DNA of 64,000 nt. Source: Diaphorobacter sp. HDW4B (GTDB taxonomy: Bacteria > Pseudomonadota > Gammaproteobacteria > Burkholderiales > Burkholderiaceae_C). The notes below the pieces were generated by a model that was given only the letters and a program-made list of their open reading frames with translations, was not told where the DNA came from and did not search any database. The translations under genes and the position numbers were made by a program. The stretch's first letter is position 1. Each line of letters opens with the position of its first letter. The DNA lies in assembly GCF_011305535.1 (NCBI RefSeq), contig NZ_CP049905.1, positions 2,945,501 to 3,009,500 on the forward strand, read 5' to 3'. Below are positions 1 through 8,025 of this stretch, piece by piece.

Positions 1-141
1 TTGGAGGAAAACCGCGCATCGTTGCAGGCGCTGATCCGTTATGCACATTCGCAGGGATTGGTCGGCAAGGAAGTGCAGGCGGACAGCATCTTCATCGATC
101 CGCGCACAGCAGCGGCGGGTGAAGCGGCGAATTGGAAGTGA
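1..141 (+). CDS. C-terminal end of a Pht5-like / periplasmic-binding-fold protein (partial)
   Basis: Frame 1 is open from the window edge to a TGA at 139-141, giving the last 46 residues of a protein whose start lies outside. The tail (NRASLQALIRYAHSQGL) resembles the C-terminal helix of 4,5-dihydroxyphthalate decarboxylase-like proteins and of NitT/TauT substrate-binding proteins. The next gene ends in a comparable helix (LRKVIDYAFDQQMI), so the two are probably tandem paralogues. The downstream gene begins 17 bp later, which points to co-transcription. The function cannot be fixed from this fragment. Confidence 0.55.
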   Translation: MEENRASLQALIRYAHSQGLVGKEVQADSIFIDPRTAAAGEAANWK

Positions 142-158
142 GCGAGGGAAGCACGGAA

Positions 159-1058
159 ATGCAGAACGAAAAAATCAAAGCGACGGCGATGTTCGGTACT
201 TATCCGAAAACCGCGCCACTCAAGGCCGGGCAGGTAAGGTCCGATCTGGTGCAGCTCGACATAGCGCCGGTCGATACCGCGCAGCAGGCGTTCAAGGACG
301 TGGTGCGTGCACACAAGTTCGATGTGGCCGAACTCGCGGTGGTCACATATTTGCTGGCTTACGACGCAGGCCATCGCTACCTGCTGCTGCCGTTCGTGAT
401 GAACGGCATGTTCCATCACAAGAGCATCTATTCGCGTGCCGATGATGTGTTCGGCCCCGATCAGCTCAAAGGCAAGCGCGTGGCGATGCGTTCGTATTCG
501 CAGACCACTCCTACCTGGGTGCGCGGAATTCTCCATGATGAATACGGCGTGAAGAGTTCCGATGCGCAGTGGTTCAGCCAGCAGGGCGCGCATGTGGCTG
601 AGTACCGTGATCCTGAATGGGTGCAGAGCATGGACAAGGATCTGAGCCTGGAAGAAGCGCTGCTCGCAGGCAAGGTGGACGCCATCATCGCGGGCGGTTC
701 CATCGAGAACAAGGACAAGCTGCGCAACCTCATCAGCGCACCAGCCGAGGCTGCGAAGGCTTGGAGCGAGCGTACGGGCGTGGTGCCGATCAACCATATC
801 GTTGCGGTGAAGGAGTCGTACGCCAAGGAACATCCGGCAGCCGTGGCGGAGGTGTATCGCATGTTGATCGAAAGCCGCAAGCTCGCGGGCGAGCAGCCAG
901 CCGCGACAATGCGGGACATGCAGCCGTTTGGGTTCGATGCGCTCGACGTGTCGCTGCGCAAAGTGATTGATTACGCGTTCGACCAGCAGATGATCAAGAA
1001 GCGCTACTCGCCCGACGAGCTGTACGGCGATGTGCGCGAGATATTGGAAAAGAATTAA
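159..1058 (+). CDS. 4,5-dihydroxyphthalate decarboxylase-like protein (periplasmic-binding fold)
   Basis: The 299-residue product has the layout of Pht5-type 4,5-dihydroxyphthalate decarboxylases, which share the fold of ABC substrate-binding proteins: an N-terminal KATAMFGTYPKTAPLK strand, a central LKGKRVAMRSYSQTT segment, and a second lobe with NHIVAVKESYAKEHP. No signal peptide is visible, which favours a cytoplasmic enzyme over an exported receptor. I start at ATG 159, preceded by a GAGGGA-like ribosome site; an in-frame TTG at 132 would overlap the upstream gene. It lies 12 bp before an extradiol dioxygenase gene. The likely role is decarboxylation of an aromatic or ring-cleaved dicarboxylate. 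The substrate is inferred only; a binding-protein role remains possible. Confidence 0.6.
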   Translation: MQNEKIKATAMFGTYPKTAPLKAGQVRSDLVQLDIAPVDTAQQAFKDVVRAHKFDVAELAVVTYLLAYDAGHRYLLLPFVMNGMFHHKSIYSRADDVFGPDQLKGKRVAMRSYSQTTPTWVRGILHDEYGVKSSDAQWFSQQGAHVAEYRDPEWVQSMDKDLSLEEALLAGKVDAIIAGGSIENKDKLRNLISAPAEAAKAWSERTGVVPINHIVAVKESYAKEHPAAVAEVYRMLIESRKLAGEQPAATMRDMQPFGFDALDVSLRKVIDYAFDQQMIKKRYSPDELYGDVREILEKN

Positions 1059-1070
1059 GGAGACAGACAG

Positions 1071-2009
1071 ATGCCCGGAATCGTTTCTTCGGTGGCCTAT
1101 GTGCGCCTGGGTGCGCCCGACCTCGATGTGCAGGAGAAATTCCTGCTCGACTTTGGTCTGGTGAAAGTGCAGCGCGACGAGCAGCGCCTGTACATGCGCG
1201 GAATCTCCAATGAGCCCTTCATCCACGTCACCGAGCGCGGCGAAAGCGGCGTGATCGCGGTGGGCTACAACGTGAACCCGAGCGTGTCGATGGAATCGCT
1301 GTCTCAGCGTTTTGATGCGCCTGTGGAGAACATCACCGAGCCCGGTGGTGGCCAGCGCATCGTGCTGCATGACCCGAACGGCATGCGTGTGGAATTGGTG
1401 CAAGGGCGCGAGCAAGTGCAGGAACTGCCGCGTCGCGATCCGCTGCGTGGCAAGGACGGCGTGAGCAAGGACCGTGGCCCGTCGCGTATCGAGAAGTTGG
1501 TGCATACCGCCTACATGACCACGCGTCTGGCGGAAACCATCGCGTGGTATCAGGAGAGCTTCGGCTTTCTGTCCACCGACGAGCTGTACATCGGCGAGCC
1601 CGGCAACACGCTGGGTCGCTTCGTGCGAACCGACTGCGGCGAAGACCCGGTGTACCACCATGTGCTGTTCATCATGCGCGGCGCCAAGGATGGCCTGCAC
1701 CACGCGTCGTTTGAAGTGGAGCGTGTGGACGAGATTTTCACCGGTGGTGACTACCTGCACGAACTGAAGTACGACCATGTGCGCGGCATTGGTCGCCACG
1801 CGCTGGGCAGCCAGATCTTCGATTACTGGATGTCGCCATTCAACGTGATGCACGAGCACTGGTCATCAACGGAAAAGATGAATGTGCACAGCAGCTTCAA
1901 CGAAATCAAGATTGGCTCGGGCATGGTGCATGACAGCGGCGAAGCGCCACCCGAGCGCTTCGTGAAGCAAGCCTCGCCGATTCTCTCGGCCAAGGTCGCT
2001 ACGGCGTGA
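1071..2009 (+). CDS. two-domain type I extradiol ring-cleavage dioxygenase (VOC superfamily)
   Basis: The 312-residue protein has two vicinal-oxygen-chelate domains (about 5-112 and 142-265), as in BphC-type enzymes that cleave catechols next to the hydroxyls. The second domain keeps an Fe(II) facial triad in the expected places: His145 (KLVHTAY), His210 or 211 (LHHASFEV) and Glu262 (MHEHW). His196/197 (VYHHVLF) sits where BphC has its acid-base His. The Fe ligand positions (145/210/262) nearly coincide with BphC (146/210/260). A ribosome site (AAGGAGACAGAC) precedes ATG 1071. It is embedded in a catabolic operon, so it probably performs the ring cleavage. The exact catechol or hydroxy-acid substrate cannot be read from the sequence. 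Confidence 0.8.
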   Translation: MPGIVSSVAYVRLGAPDLDVQEKFLLDFGLVKVQRDEQRLYMRGISNEPFIHVTERGESGVIAVGYNVNPSVSMESLSQRFDAPVENITEPGGGQRIVLHDPNGMRVELVQGREQVQELPRRDPLRGKDGVSKDRGPSRIEKLVHTAYMTTRLAETIAWYQESFGFLSTDELYIGEPGNTLGRFVRTDCGEDPVYHHVLFIMRGAKDGLHHASFEVERVDEIFTGGDYLHELKYDHVRGIGRHALGSQIFDYWMSPFNVMHEHWSSTEKMNVHSSFNEIKIGSGMVHDSGEAPPERFVKQASPILSAKVATA

Positions 2010-2028
2010 ACGACAGGAGACAAAAACA

Positions 2029-3072
2029 ATGATCATCGATTGCCACGGTCACTTCACGACCGTTCCTCCGGCCCTGCACGCATGGCGCAAGAAACAACTG
2101 GAAGGCACCGGCAAGCTGGGCGAGCCGCTTGTCATCTCGGATGACGAACTGCGCGCGGGCTTGGAAGGAAAGCAGATCCAGTTCCAGCGTGAGCGCGGTC
2201 TCGACCTGACTTTGTTCTCGCCGATCGCGGGTCAGATGGGGCATCACCTCGGCACACCAGAGCAGAGCGTGGAATGGTCGGAAGTGGCCAACAACCTGAT
2301 CCACCGCGTGGTGGAGCTGTACCCGCAGAACTTCGTGGGTGTGTGCCAGTTGCCGCAGTCTGCAACTGCTCCTGATTTCGGCGTCGCTGCCAGCGTGAAG
2401 GAGTTGGAACGCTGCGTGAATGCGCTGGGTTTTGTCGCCTGCAATCTGAATCCCGACCCGTCGGGTGGCTTCTGGCAAGTGCCGCCACTTACCGACAAGG
2501 TGTACTACCCGCTCTACGAAAAGATGGTGGAGCTGGATGTGCCCGCGATGGTGCATGTGAGCAGTTCATGCAATCCATGCCACCACCATGTGGGAGCGCA
2601 CTATCTGAACGGAGACACCTCGGCGTTCATGCAGTTGCTGCTCACGCCGCAATTGTTTGAAGACTTTCCCACGCTGCGTTTCGTGATTCCGCACGGCGGC
2701 GGCGCAGTGCCTTATCACTGGGGGCGTTATCGCGGTCTGGCGCAGGACATGGGTTTGAAGAAGCTGAACGAAGGCATTCTGAAGAACGTGTATTTCGACA
2801 CCTGCGTGTACCACCAGGCGGGCATCGACGTGCTCACCAAAGTGGTGCCGACACAGAACATCCTGTTCGGCTCGGAAATGATCGGCGCGGTCAAAGGCAT
2901 TGATCCCGAGACCGGTCACAACTATGACGACACGCGCCGCTACATCGACGGCACGCCGCATCTCACAGCAGAACAGCGCGAGGCCGTGTTCCAGCAGAAC
3001 GTGCTGCGCGTCTATCCGCGTCTGAAAGCACGACTGGCGGAAATCGCAGAAGCCGCGACTGTCGCGAACTAA
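2029..3072 (+). CDS. 4-oxalomesaconate hydratase-like amidohydrolase (LigJ family)
   Basis: The 347-residue TIM-barrel protein closely matches LigJ/PmdE-type 4-oxalomesaconate hydratases, the zinc enzymes of protocatechuate 4,5-cleavage. Visible signatures are the N-terminal IIDCHGHF metal motif (His6, His8), CNLNPDPSGG, VHVSSSCNPCHHH (His176), FVIPHGGGAVPYHWGR and LFGSEMIGAVKGIDPETG (Glu283). These agree with the recalled LigJ ligand set of two N-terminal His, a mid-barrel His and a late Glu. It follows the dioxygenase by 19 bp with a good ribosome site (CAGGAGACAAAAACA). It probably hydrates a ring-cleavage product here. A shifted substrate is possible because the canonical LigAB dioxygenase is absent. 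Confidence 0.85.
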   Translation: MIIDCHGHFTTVPPALHAWRKKQLEGTGKLGEPLVISDDELRAGLEGKQIQFQRERGLDLTLFSPIAGQMGHHLGTPEQSVEWSEVANNLIHRVVELYPQNFVGVCQLPQSATAPDFGVAASVKELERCVNALGFVACNLNPDPSGGFWQVPPLTDKVYYPLYEKMVELDVPAMVHVSSSCNPCHHHVGAHYLNGDTSAFMQLLLTPQLFEDFPTLRFVIPHGGGAVPYHWGRYRGLAQDMGLKKLNEGILKNVYFDTCVYHQAGIDVLTKVVPTQNILFGSEMIGAVKGIDPETGHNYDDTRRYIDGTPHLTAEQREAVFQQNVLRVYPRLKARLAEIAEAATVAN

Positions 3073-3100
3073 GCACTTAAACAATTCAGGAGAGTTTGAA

Positions 3101-3880
3101 ATGGACCTGGGAATCAAGGGCCGGAAGGCGTTCGTCTGTGCATCTTCGCAAGGGCTGGGTTTGGCCTGCGCCACATCGCTGGCACGCGAAGGTTGCGAGG
3201 TGTGGATCAACGGCCGCACGGCATCCAAACTGGAGGAAGCGGCCAAGCAGATCGAAGCGCAGACCGGCAACCGTCCGCATATTCTGGTGGCCGACATCAC
3301 CACCGAAGCGGGCCGTGCAGCCATTGTGGCGGCGTGTCCCGAAGCGGACATTCTCGTCAACAACAACGCGGGGCCAGAGCCTGGAAAGATCGCCGACTGG
3401 TCCGACGATGACTGGCGCGACGCGGTCGAGGGCAACATGCTTGCGCCCATCATGTTGATCAAGGCCTACGTGCCCGGCATGCGTGCGCGCAAGTTCGGTC
3501 GCATCATCAACGTCACCTCGGCGATGGTGAAATCGCCCAGCGCCACGATGGGCCTGTCGGCGGCGGTGCGTGCGGGTCTCACCGCGCTGTCCAAGTCGGT
3601 GCAGAAGGATTCGGTGATCGACAACGTCACCATCAACAACATGCTGCCTGAGCGTTTCGACACCGACCGTCAGCGCTTCATGGCCGATCGCATGTCGGCG
3701 CGCGAGAACATCACCGTGGAAGAAGCACGCAAGCGCATCGCCAACACCATCGCGGCCAAGCGCCTTGGTCGTCCCGAGGAGTTCGGTGATGCCTGCGCCT
3801 ACCTGTGCAGCGCGCAGGCGAGCTTCATTTCCGGCCAGAACCTGCAACTGGATGGCGGCTCTTACGCCGCTCTTATCTGA
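3101..3880 (+). CDS. SDR-family oxidoreductase with substituted catalytic Tyr/Lys
   Basis: The 259-residue Rossmann-fold protein has an N-terminal nucleotide motif (CASSQGLGL, residues 13-21), VADIT near 63-67 (acidic motif), an NNNAG motif at 87-91 and a C-terminal SGQNLQLDGG. Ser140 (VTSAMVK) is in the catalytic Ser position. The Tyr-x3-Lys pair that should follow is replaced by Ser153-Ala-Ala-Val-Arg157. Related SDRs with an LGLS...R signature are known to me, so this may be a subfamily trait. It follows the LigJ-like gene by 28 bp with GGAGAG before ATG 3101. A dehydrogenase role on a ring-cleavage intermediate is plausible but uncertain given the altered active site. Confidence 0.75.
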   Translation: MDLGIKGRKAFVCASSQGLGLACATSLAREGCEVWINGRTASKLEEAAKQIEAQTGNRPHILVADITTEAGRAAIVAACPEADILVNNNAGPEPGKIADWSDDDWRDAVEGNMLAPIMLIKAYVPGMRARKFGRIINVTSAMVKSPSATMGLSAAVRAGLTALSKSVQKDSVIDNVTINNMLPERFDTDRQRFMADRMSARENITVEEARKRIANTIAAKRLGRPEEFGDACAYLCSAQASFISGQNLQLDGGSYAALI

Positions 3881-3904
3881 ACACGAACGAAAGCGACATT
3901 TCTC

Positions 3905-4765
3905 ATGAAACTCATCAGCTTTGAACATGGAGGCCGTGCGAGTTACGGCGCGGTGGTTGGCGATTCGCAGGTTGTGGATCTGGGCAAGATCTTTGAAGGC
4001 CGCTGTGCCACGCTGCGCGATCTGCTGACAGCGGGTCTCGATCAAGTCGGTGATCTGGCGCAGTACACCGCAAGCCTGTCGCTCAAGGATGTGAAGCTGC
4101 TCAAGCCCATCACCAATCCGGAGCACATCTGGTGCCTGGCGGTGAACTATCTGGAGCACCACAAGGAAGTCGAATCCGCAGGCCGTGTGCAGGATCTGCC
4201 CAAGAAGCCCGCCATGTTCGCGCGCTTCAACGACAGCTTCGTGGCCGAAGGTGAAGAGCTGTGGCATCCCGGCGTGAGCGAGCAGTTTGACTACGAAGGC
4301 GAACTCGCCGTCGTGATCGGCAAGGCGGGTCACCGCATTGCTGCGGAAAAGGCGTTCGATCACATCGCTGGCTACACCATCCTGAACGATGGCAGCGTGC
4401 GCGACTGGCAATTCCACACGCGCCAGATCACGCCGGGCAAGAACTTCTATCGCAGCGGCTCCATTGGCCCGTGGATCGTGACGGCGGACGAGGTGGGAGA
4501 CCCTTACCAGTTGCGCATCGAGACGCGCCTGAATGGCGAGGTGCTGCAGTCCGATCTGTGCGACCTCATGCTGCACAAGATTGCGGCCTTCATCGAATAT
4601 GCATCGACGGTCGCGCCGCTGCAGCCGGGCGACATTCTGGCCACTGGAACGCCAAGCGGCGTAGGGTTTTCGCGGAAACCGCCCATCTGGATGAAGCCGG
4701 GTGACGTTTGCGAGATCACAATCGACAAGATCGGCAAACTCACCAACAAGGTGATCGCTTCCTAA
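3905..4765 (+). CDS. fumarylacetoacetate hydrolase-family protein
   Basis: The 286-residue protein has the FAH fold: an N-terminal cap (MKLISFEHGG), then the catalytic domain with FDYEGELAVVIGK (metal ligands Glu131 and Glu133), ILNDGSVRD (Asp162) and the C-terminal LATGTPSGVGF loop. Family members hydrolyse C-C bonds of beta-diketones, or decarboxylate, isomerise or hydrate meta-cleavage products. It lies 24 bp after the SDR gene, last of the same-strand run before the LysR gene. The position fits a step after extradiol cleavage. Whether it is a hydrolase, decarboxylase or hydratase cannot be decided from the sequence. Confidence 0.8.
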   Translation: MKLISFEHGGRASYGAVVGDSQVVDLGKIFEGRCATLRDLLTAGLDQVGDLAQYTASLSLKDVKLLKPITNPEHIWCLAVNYLEHHKEVESAGRVQDLPKKPAMFARFNDSFVAEGEELWHPGVSEQFDYEGELAVVIGKAGHRIAAEKAFDHIAGYTILNDGSVRDWQFHTRQITPGKNFYRSGSIGPWIVTADEVGDPYQLRIETRLNGEVLQSDLCDLMLHKIAAFIEYASTVAPLQPGDILATGTPSGVGFSRKPPIWMKPGDVCEITIDKIGKLTNKVIAS

Positions 4766-4822
4766 CTCACTCTCGCTTGGGAAAATCATGGGCCATGGAT
4801 TTTCACTGCGGTGGACGGGCCC

Positions 4823-6031
4823 ATGATGAACCACAATCTTCCGAACTTCTGGCAGCTCCGAGTCTTCGACTGCGTAGCGACGCTGGAGAACGTCACGCGT
4901 GCGGCGCAGGAGCTGTTGCGCACGCAGCCCGCGATCACCACCTGCATTCTGGCGCTGGAAAAGGCGCTGGGCGCGACGCTGTTCGAGCGGCACAAGACCG
5001 GCATCTACTTGACGGAGGTGGGCGTCGCCGCCCATATCCGCACCAAGAAGATTCTGGAATGGCTGGAAGAAAGCATGCAGCTGCTTCCGGGCGAGCGCAA
5101 GATTGCGCCGCTCGCGATTGCGGCGCGCATGACGCGTTCTCAAGTGCAGGCGCTGATTGCGATTCACGAGTGCCATTCGTTTCGCGGCGCGGCCGTCAAA
5201 CTGGGCGTGACGGATGCGTCGCTGCAGCGCTCGGCGCGCACGCTGGAGGCCAACCTGGGCTGCCTGCTGTATCGCAACACGGCGTCCGGCATTCGCACGA
5301 CGGAGCTGGCCGATGAGTTGGCCGCGCGGCTCAAGCATGCGGAAGCGCAGATCGCGGCGCTTGCCGATTCGATTCGCGGCTTCAACTATCCGCGCAACAA
5401 GAGCATCACCTTGGGTGTGATGCTGCTCGACCCGTCCATGCTGCTGGTCAACGCGATGAAGGAAACGCGCGAGCGTTATCCGGATGTGCGCATTTCGGTG
5501 ATCAGCGGAACCTACGAGCAGCTCGTGAACAAGCTGCTGCGCGAGGAGCTGGACTTCATCGTCGGCCTCATCAAGAAGCAAAGCGCGGGCTTGGGATTGG
5601 CGCAGCAGCCGCTCTACAACGAGTCGTACTGCATCGTCGCGCGGCGTGGGCATCCGCTGCTCAAGAAGCAGGAAATCACCGTCGAAGACCTGCAGCAGTA
5701 CCCGTGGATCATCCCGCCCGCAGGCTCGCCACGGCGGTTGGCGTATGAGCATCTTTTTGCCGAAACCACGCTGCCGCCTGCGCAGATAGAAACCTATTCG
5801 CTGTCCACCATGCGCATCACGTTGGCGGATTCGGACATGCTCACCGTGCTCAGTTGGGTGGAGGTGTTGAGCGAGCGGCACTTCGGTTTGCTGGCACCGC
5901 TGCCATTCGATTTCGAATGCGAGGAACCTGCTGTCGGCATCAGCAAGGTACAAGGAAAAGTGCTCAACGAATCGCAGCAGCATTTCATCGATGCGTTCGC
6001 CAGGAACGCGGCTTTTCTGCGCAAGAAATGA
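4823..6031 (+). CDS. LysR-family regulator with two N-terminal HTH domains
   Basis: The product is about 402 residues; normal LysR proteins have about 300. The extra length is a second DNA-binding unit. The first winged HTH (LRVFDCVATLENVTRAAQEL to LFERHKTGIYLTEVG) lies around residues 8-68. A second copy of the pattern (VQALIAIHECHSFRGAAVKL to LLYRNTASGIRTTELADEL) spans about 100-165. The LysR substrate-binding domain follows (SITLGVMLLDPSMLLV onward). I take ATG 4823; an in-frame GTG at 4811 is possible. It is oriented like, and follows, the catabolic genes, so it is the likely regulator of the cluster with a pathway intermediate as inducer (inferred). Confidence 0.85.
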   Translation: MMNHNLPNFWQLRVFDCVATLENVTRAAQELLRTQPAITTCILALEKALGATLFERHKTGIYLTEVGVAAHIRTKKILEWLEESMQLLPGERKIAPLAIAARMTRSQVQALIAIHECHSFRGAAVKLGVTDASLQRSARTLEANLGCLLYRNTASGIRTTELADELAARLKHAEAQIAALADSIRGFNYPRNKSITLGVMLLDPSMLLVNAMKETRERYPDVRISVISGTYEQLVNKLLREELDFIVGLIKKQSAGLGLAQQPLYNESYCIVARRGHPLLKKQEITVEDLQQYPWIIPPAGSPRRLAYEHLFAETTLPPAQIETYSLSTMRITLADSDMLTVLSWVEVLSERHFGLLAPLPFDFECEEPAVGISKVQGKVLNESQQHFIDAFARNAAFLRKK

Positions 6032-6168
6032 CGAAGTGATGCGGGCTTGGAGCGCGCAGAAAAGCGGTACAGCGATTATTTATGGCTGCCCTCCAAGTTC
6101 TTATCAACTGTTGATCCGGCGATGACTAGCATTGGCTCCGTCAACTTTTTATCGCGCAAGGCAAGAGT

Positions 6169-6972
6169 ATGAAAACAGTGGACGCACAAGTCCATCCGTG
6201 GTCGGCAGGAGAGTCGACAGGACACCATAGACGCGACCCCATCGATCAGTTTGTGCTGCTTCAGGAAATGGCGACGGCGCATGTGGATCGCGTCGTTCTC
6301 GTTCCGCCGCTGTGGGACCCGAACGGCAACGAATATGCGCTGCAGATGGCGGCGGAAATGCCCGAGAAATTTTCGGTCATGGGTCTGCTCGATCCGACCG
6401 CGGAAAACGCGGCGCAGTTGTTGAGCCAATGGCACGAACAACCACATATGCGTGGTGTGCGCTTTCTGCTGAACACGCCGGATCGTTTGCAGCCTTATCT
6501 GGATGGGCTGCTGGAGCCGCTGTGGTCGGCTGCGGAAGATGCGAACATTCCTGTGGCGCTCTTGGTGCCGGGGCATCTGGAGATTGCGCGCAAGGTCGCC
6601 ATCGAACACCCACGTCTTCGACTGATCGTGGATCACCTGGGCGTGCCGCGCGCATCCGTGGGGCCGATGGCGTTCAAGCATTGGCCGCAGTTGCTGGAGT
6701 TGGCGAGCATTCCGAACATCCATGTGAAAGCCGTGGGCGTGGGCGACTATGCGCTCGATCCCTATCCCTTCGCATCGCTAGAAGAGCCGCTCCAGCAGGT
6801 CTTCAACGCGTTCGGTGCCGAGCGCATGCTGTGGGGCAGTGACTTGAGCCGACTGCACCACTCCTACGCGCAATGCGTGAACCATTTCTGCGAGCACCTG
6901 TCATTCCTGAGTTCGCGGGATGTGGAACGTGTGATGGGGCAGAACATGCTGGACCTGCTGAACTGGCAGTGA
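6169..6972 (+). CDS. amidohydrolase 2-family metal-dependent hydrolase
   Basis: The 267-residue TIM-barrel protein has the N-terminal VDAQVHPW motif (the usual HxH reduced to QxH), RLIVDHLGVP near the middle and MLWGSDLSR near the C-terminus with the late Asp. This resembles lactonases such as 2-pyrone-4,6-dicarboxylate hydrolase (LigI) and fuconolactonase-type enzymes, several of which act without a tightly bound metal. A ribosome site (AAGGCAAGAG) precedes ATG 6169. It lies between the LysR gene and a Bug receptor. A lactone- or pyrone-opening step in the same pathway is a reasonable guess. The substrate is unknown. Confidence 0.7.
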   Translation: MKTVDAQVHPWSAGESTGHHRRDPIDQFVLLQEMATAHVDRVVLVPPLWDPNGNEYALQMAAEMPEKFSVMGLLDPTAENAAQLLSQWHEQPHMRGVRFLLNTPDRLQPYLDGLLEPLWSAAEDANIPVALLVPGHLEIARKVAIEHPRLRLIVDHLGVPRASVGPMAFKHWPQLLELASIPNIHVKAVGVGDYALDPYPFASLEEPLQQVFNAFGAERMLWGSDLSRLHHSYAQCVNHFCEHLSFLSSRDVERVMGQNMLDLLNWQ

Positions 6973-7005
6973 TCCCAAAAATACAAAACTTGAAGGAGAC
7001 AAACC

Positions 7006-8007
7006 ATGAATCAATTCACGATGAACCGCCGCCGCTTCGGTGGCCTGATCGGCGCGGCTGTGGCGTCCATGGGCACCACGAGTTGGGCGCTCGCGGCGGA
7101 CGACAAGATCGCGATGACGCGTGTCGTGATCGGCGTGCCAGCGGGCTCGCTGGTGGACAACGTGGCGCGGCAGGTGGCCGAAGTCATCAAGCCCGGATAT
7201 GCAATCAACAGCATGGTCGAGAACAAGACCGGCGCGGGCGGCATGATCGCGGTGAGTTATCTGAAGACGCTGGCAAAGGACGGCAGCAACATCTACGTCG
7301 GAGTGTCGTCGCCGATCACGGTGTATCCGGTCACATACAAGAAGCTGGCCTACGACCCGGACAAGGATCTGATCACCATCGGCAGCCTGGGATCGTTCGA
7401 TCTCGCGCTGGCCGTGGGGCCGTTGGTGCCGGCCAGCGTGAAGGATCTGAAGGGCTACTTCGAGTGGTGCAAACAGAACCGCGCGCAGGCCAATTTCGGC
7501 TCGCCGGGTGCGGGCTCGATGCCGCATTTCGTGGGCAGCATGACGGCGCGCATCGCGGGCGCCGAAGTCAACCATGTGCCGTATCGCGGCCCCGGTCCTG
7601 CGGTGTTGGATCTGCAGGGCGGTCTGGTGTCTGCCGTGGTGGTGCCGCTGGAAGATGTGGCGGAGTTTGCCGCCGCCGGAAAAATCCGCATTCTGGGCAC
7701 GACGGGCGAGGAGCGCAGCCGCTTTGTGCCGAATGTGCCGACGTTCCAGGAGCAGGGCTTTGGCGAATACGCGCGCAGCGTGTGGATTGCGGTGTTCGCT
7801 CCGGCGGGAACACCTGACGCGGTGGTCTCCAACCTGCGCAAGACCTTGAAGCAGTCGCTGGCCGACCCGGCGGTTCAGGCATCCATGGGTCGCCAATTGC
7901 AGAAGGCGCAATGGGGCGAGCCGGAGGTGCTGAACGCCAAGATCGTGCAGGAGCGTGCAAGCTGGAAGAAGGCCGTGCAGGCGCTGAATTTCACGCCCGA
8001 GTCCTGA
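7006..8007 (+). CDS. Bug-family tripartite tricarboxylate transporter substrate-binding protein, Tat-exported
   Basis: The 333-residue protein starts with a twin-arginine signal (NRRRFGGLIGAAVA) and a likely cleavage near ALA-ADD at residues 30-32. The body is the Bug/TctC fold: VIGVPAGSLVDNVARQV, VENKTGAGGMIA, the NFGSPGAGSMPHF loop, NHVPYRGPGPAVLDL and VWIAVFAPAGTPD near the end. Bug proteins are periplasmic receptors, here probably for an aromatic acid or a ring-cleavage acid fed to the upstream enzymes. No TctA/TctB membrane subunits are adjacent, which is usual for the many orphan Bug genes of Burkholderiales. AAGGAGACAAACC precedes ATG 7006. Confidence 0.9.
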   Translation: MNQFTMNRRRFGGLIGAAVASMGTTSWALAADDKIAMTRVVIGVPAGSLVDNVARQVAEVIKPGYAINSMVENKTGAGGMIAVSYLKTLAKDGSNIYVGVSSPITVYPVTYKKLAYDPDKDLITIGSLGSFDLALAVGPLVPASVKDLKGYFEWCKQNRAQANFGSPGAGSMPHFVGSMTARIAGAEVNHVPYRGPGPAVLDLQGGLVSAVVVPLEDVAEFAAAGKIRILGTTGEERSRFVPNVPTFQEQGFGEYARSVWIAVFAPAGTPDAVVSNLRKTLKQSLADPAVQASMGRQLQKAQWGEPEVLNAKIVQERASWKKAVQALNFTPES

Positions 8008-8025
8008 TCGGCCTGATCAGCCGAC

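Noticed and set aside
39-1859. Minus-strand frame opposite the dioxygenase gene
   Set aside because: The plus-strand frames show catalytic motifs and ribosome sites; the minus frame shows neither.
3086-5983. Very long open frame on the minus strand (about 965 codons)
   Set aside because: It is antisense to five genes with clear motifs, has low-complexity Arg/His/Leu-rich content and no domain. It is a shadow caused by GC-rich codon bias.
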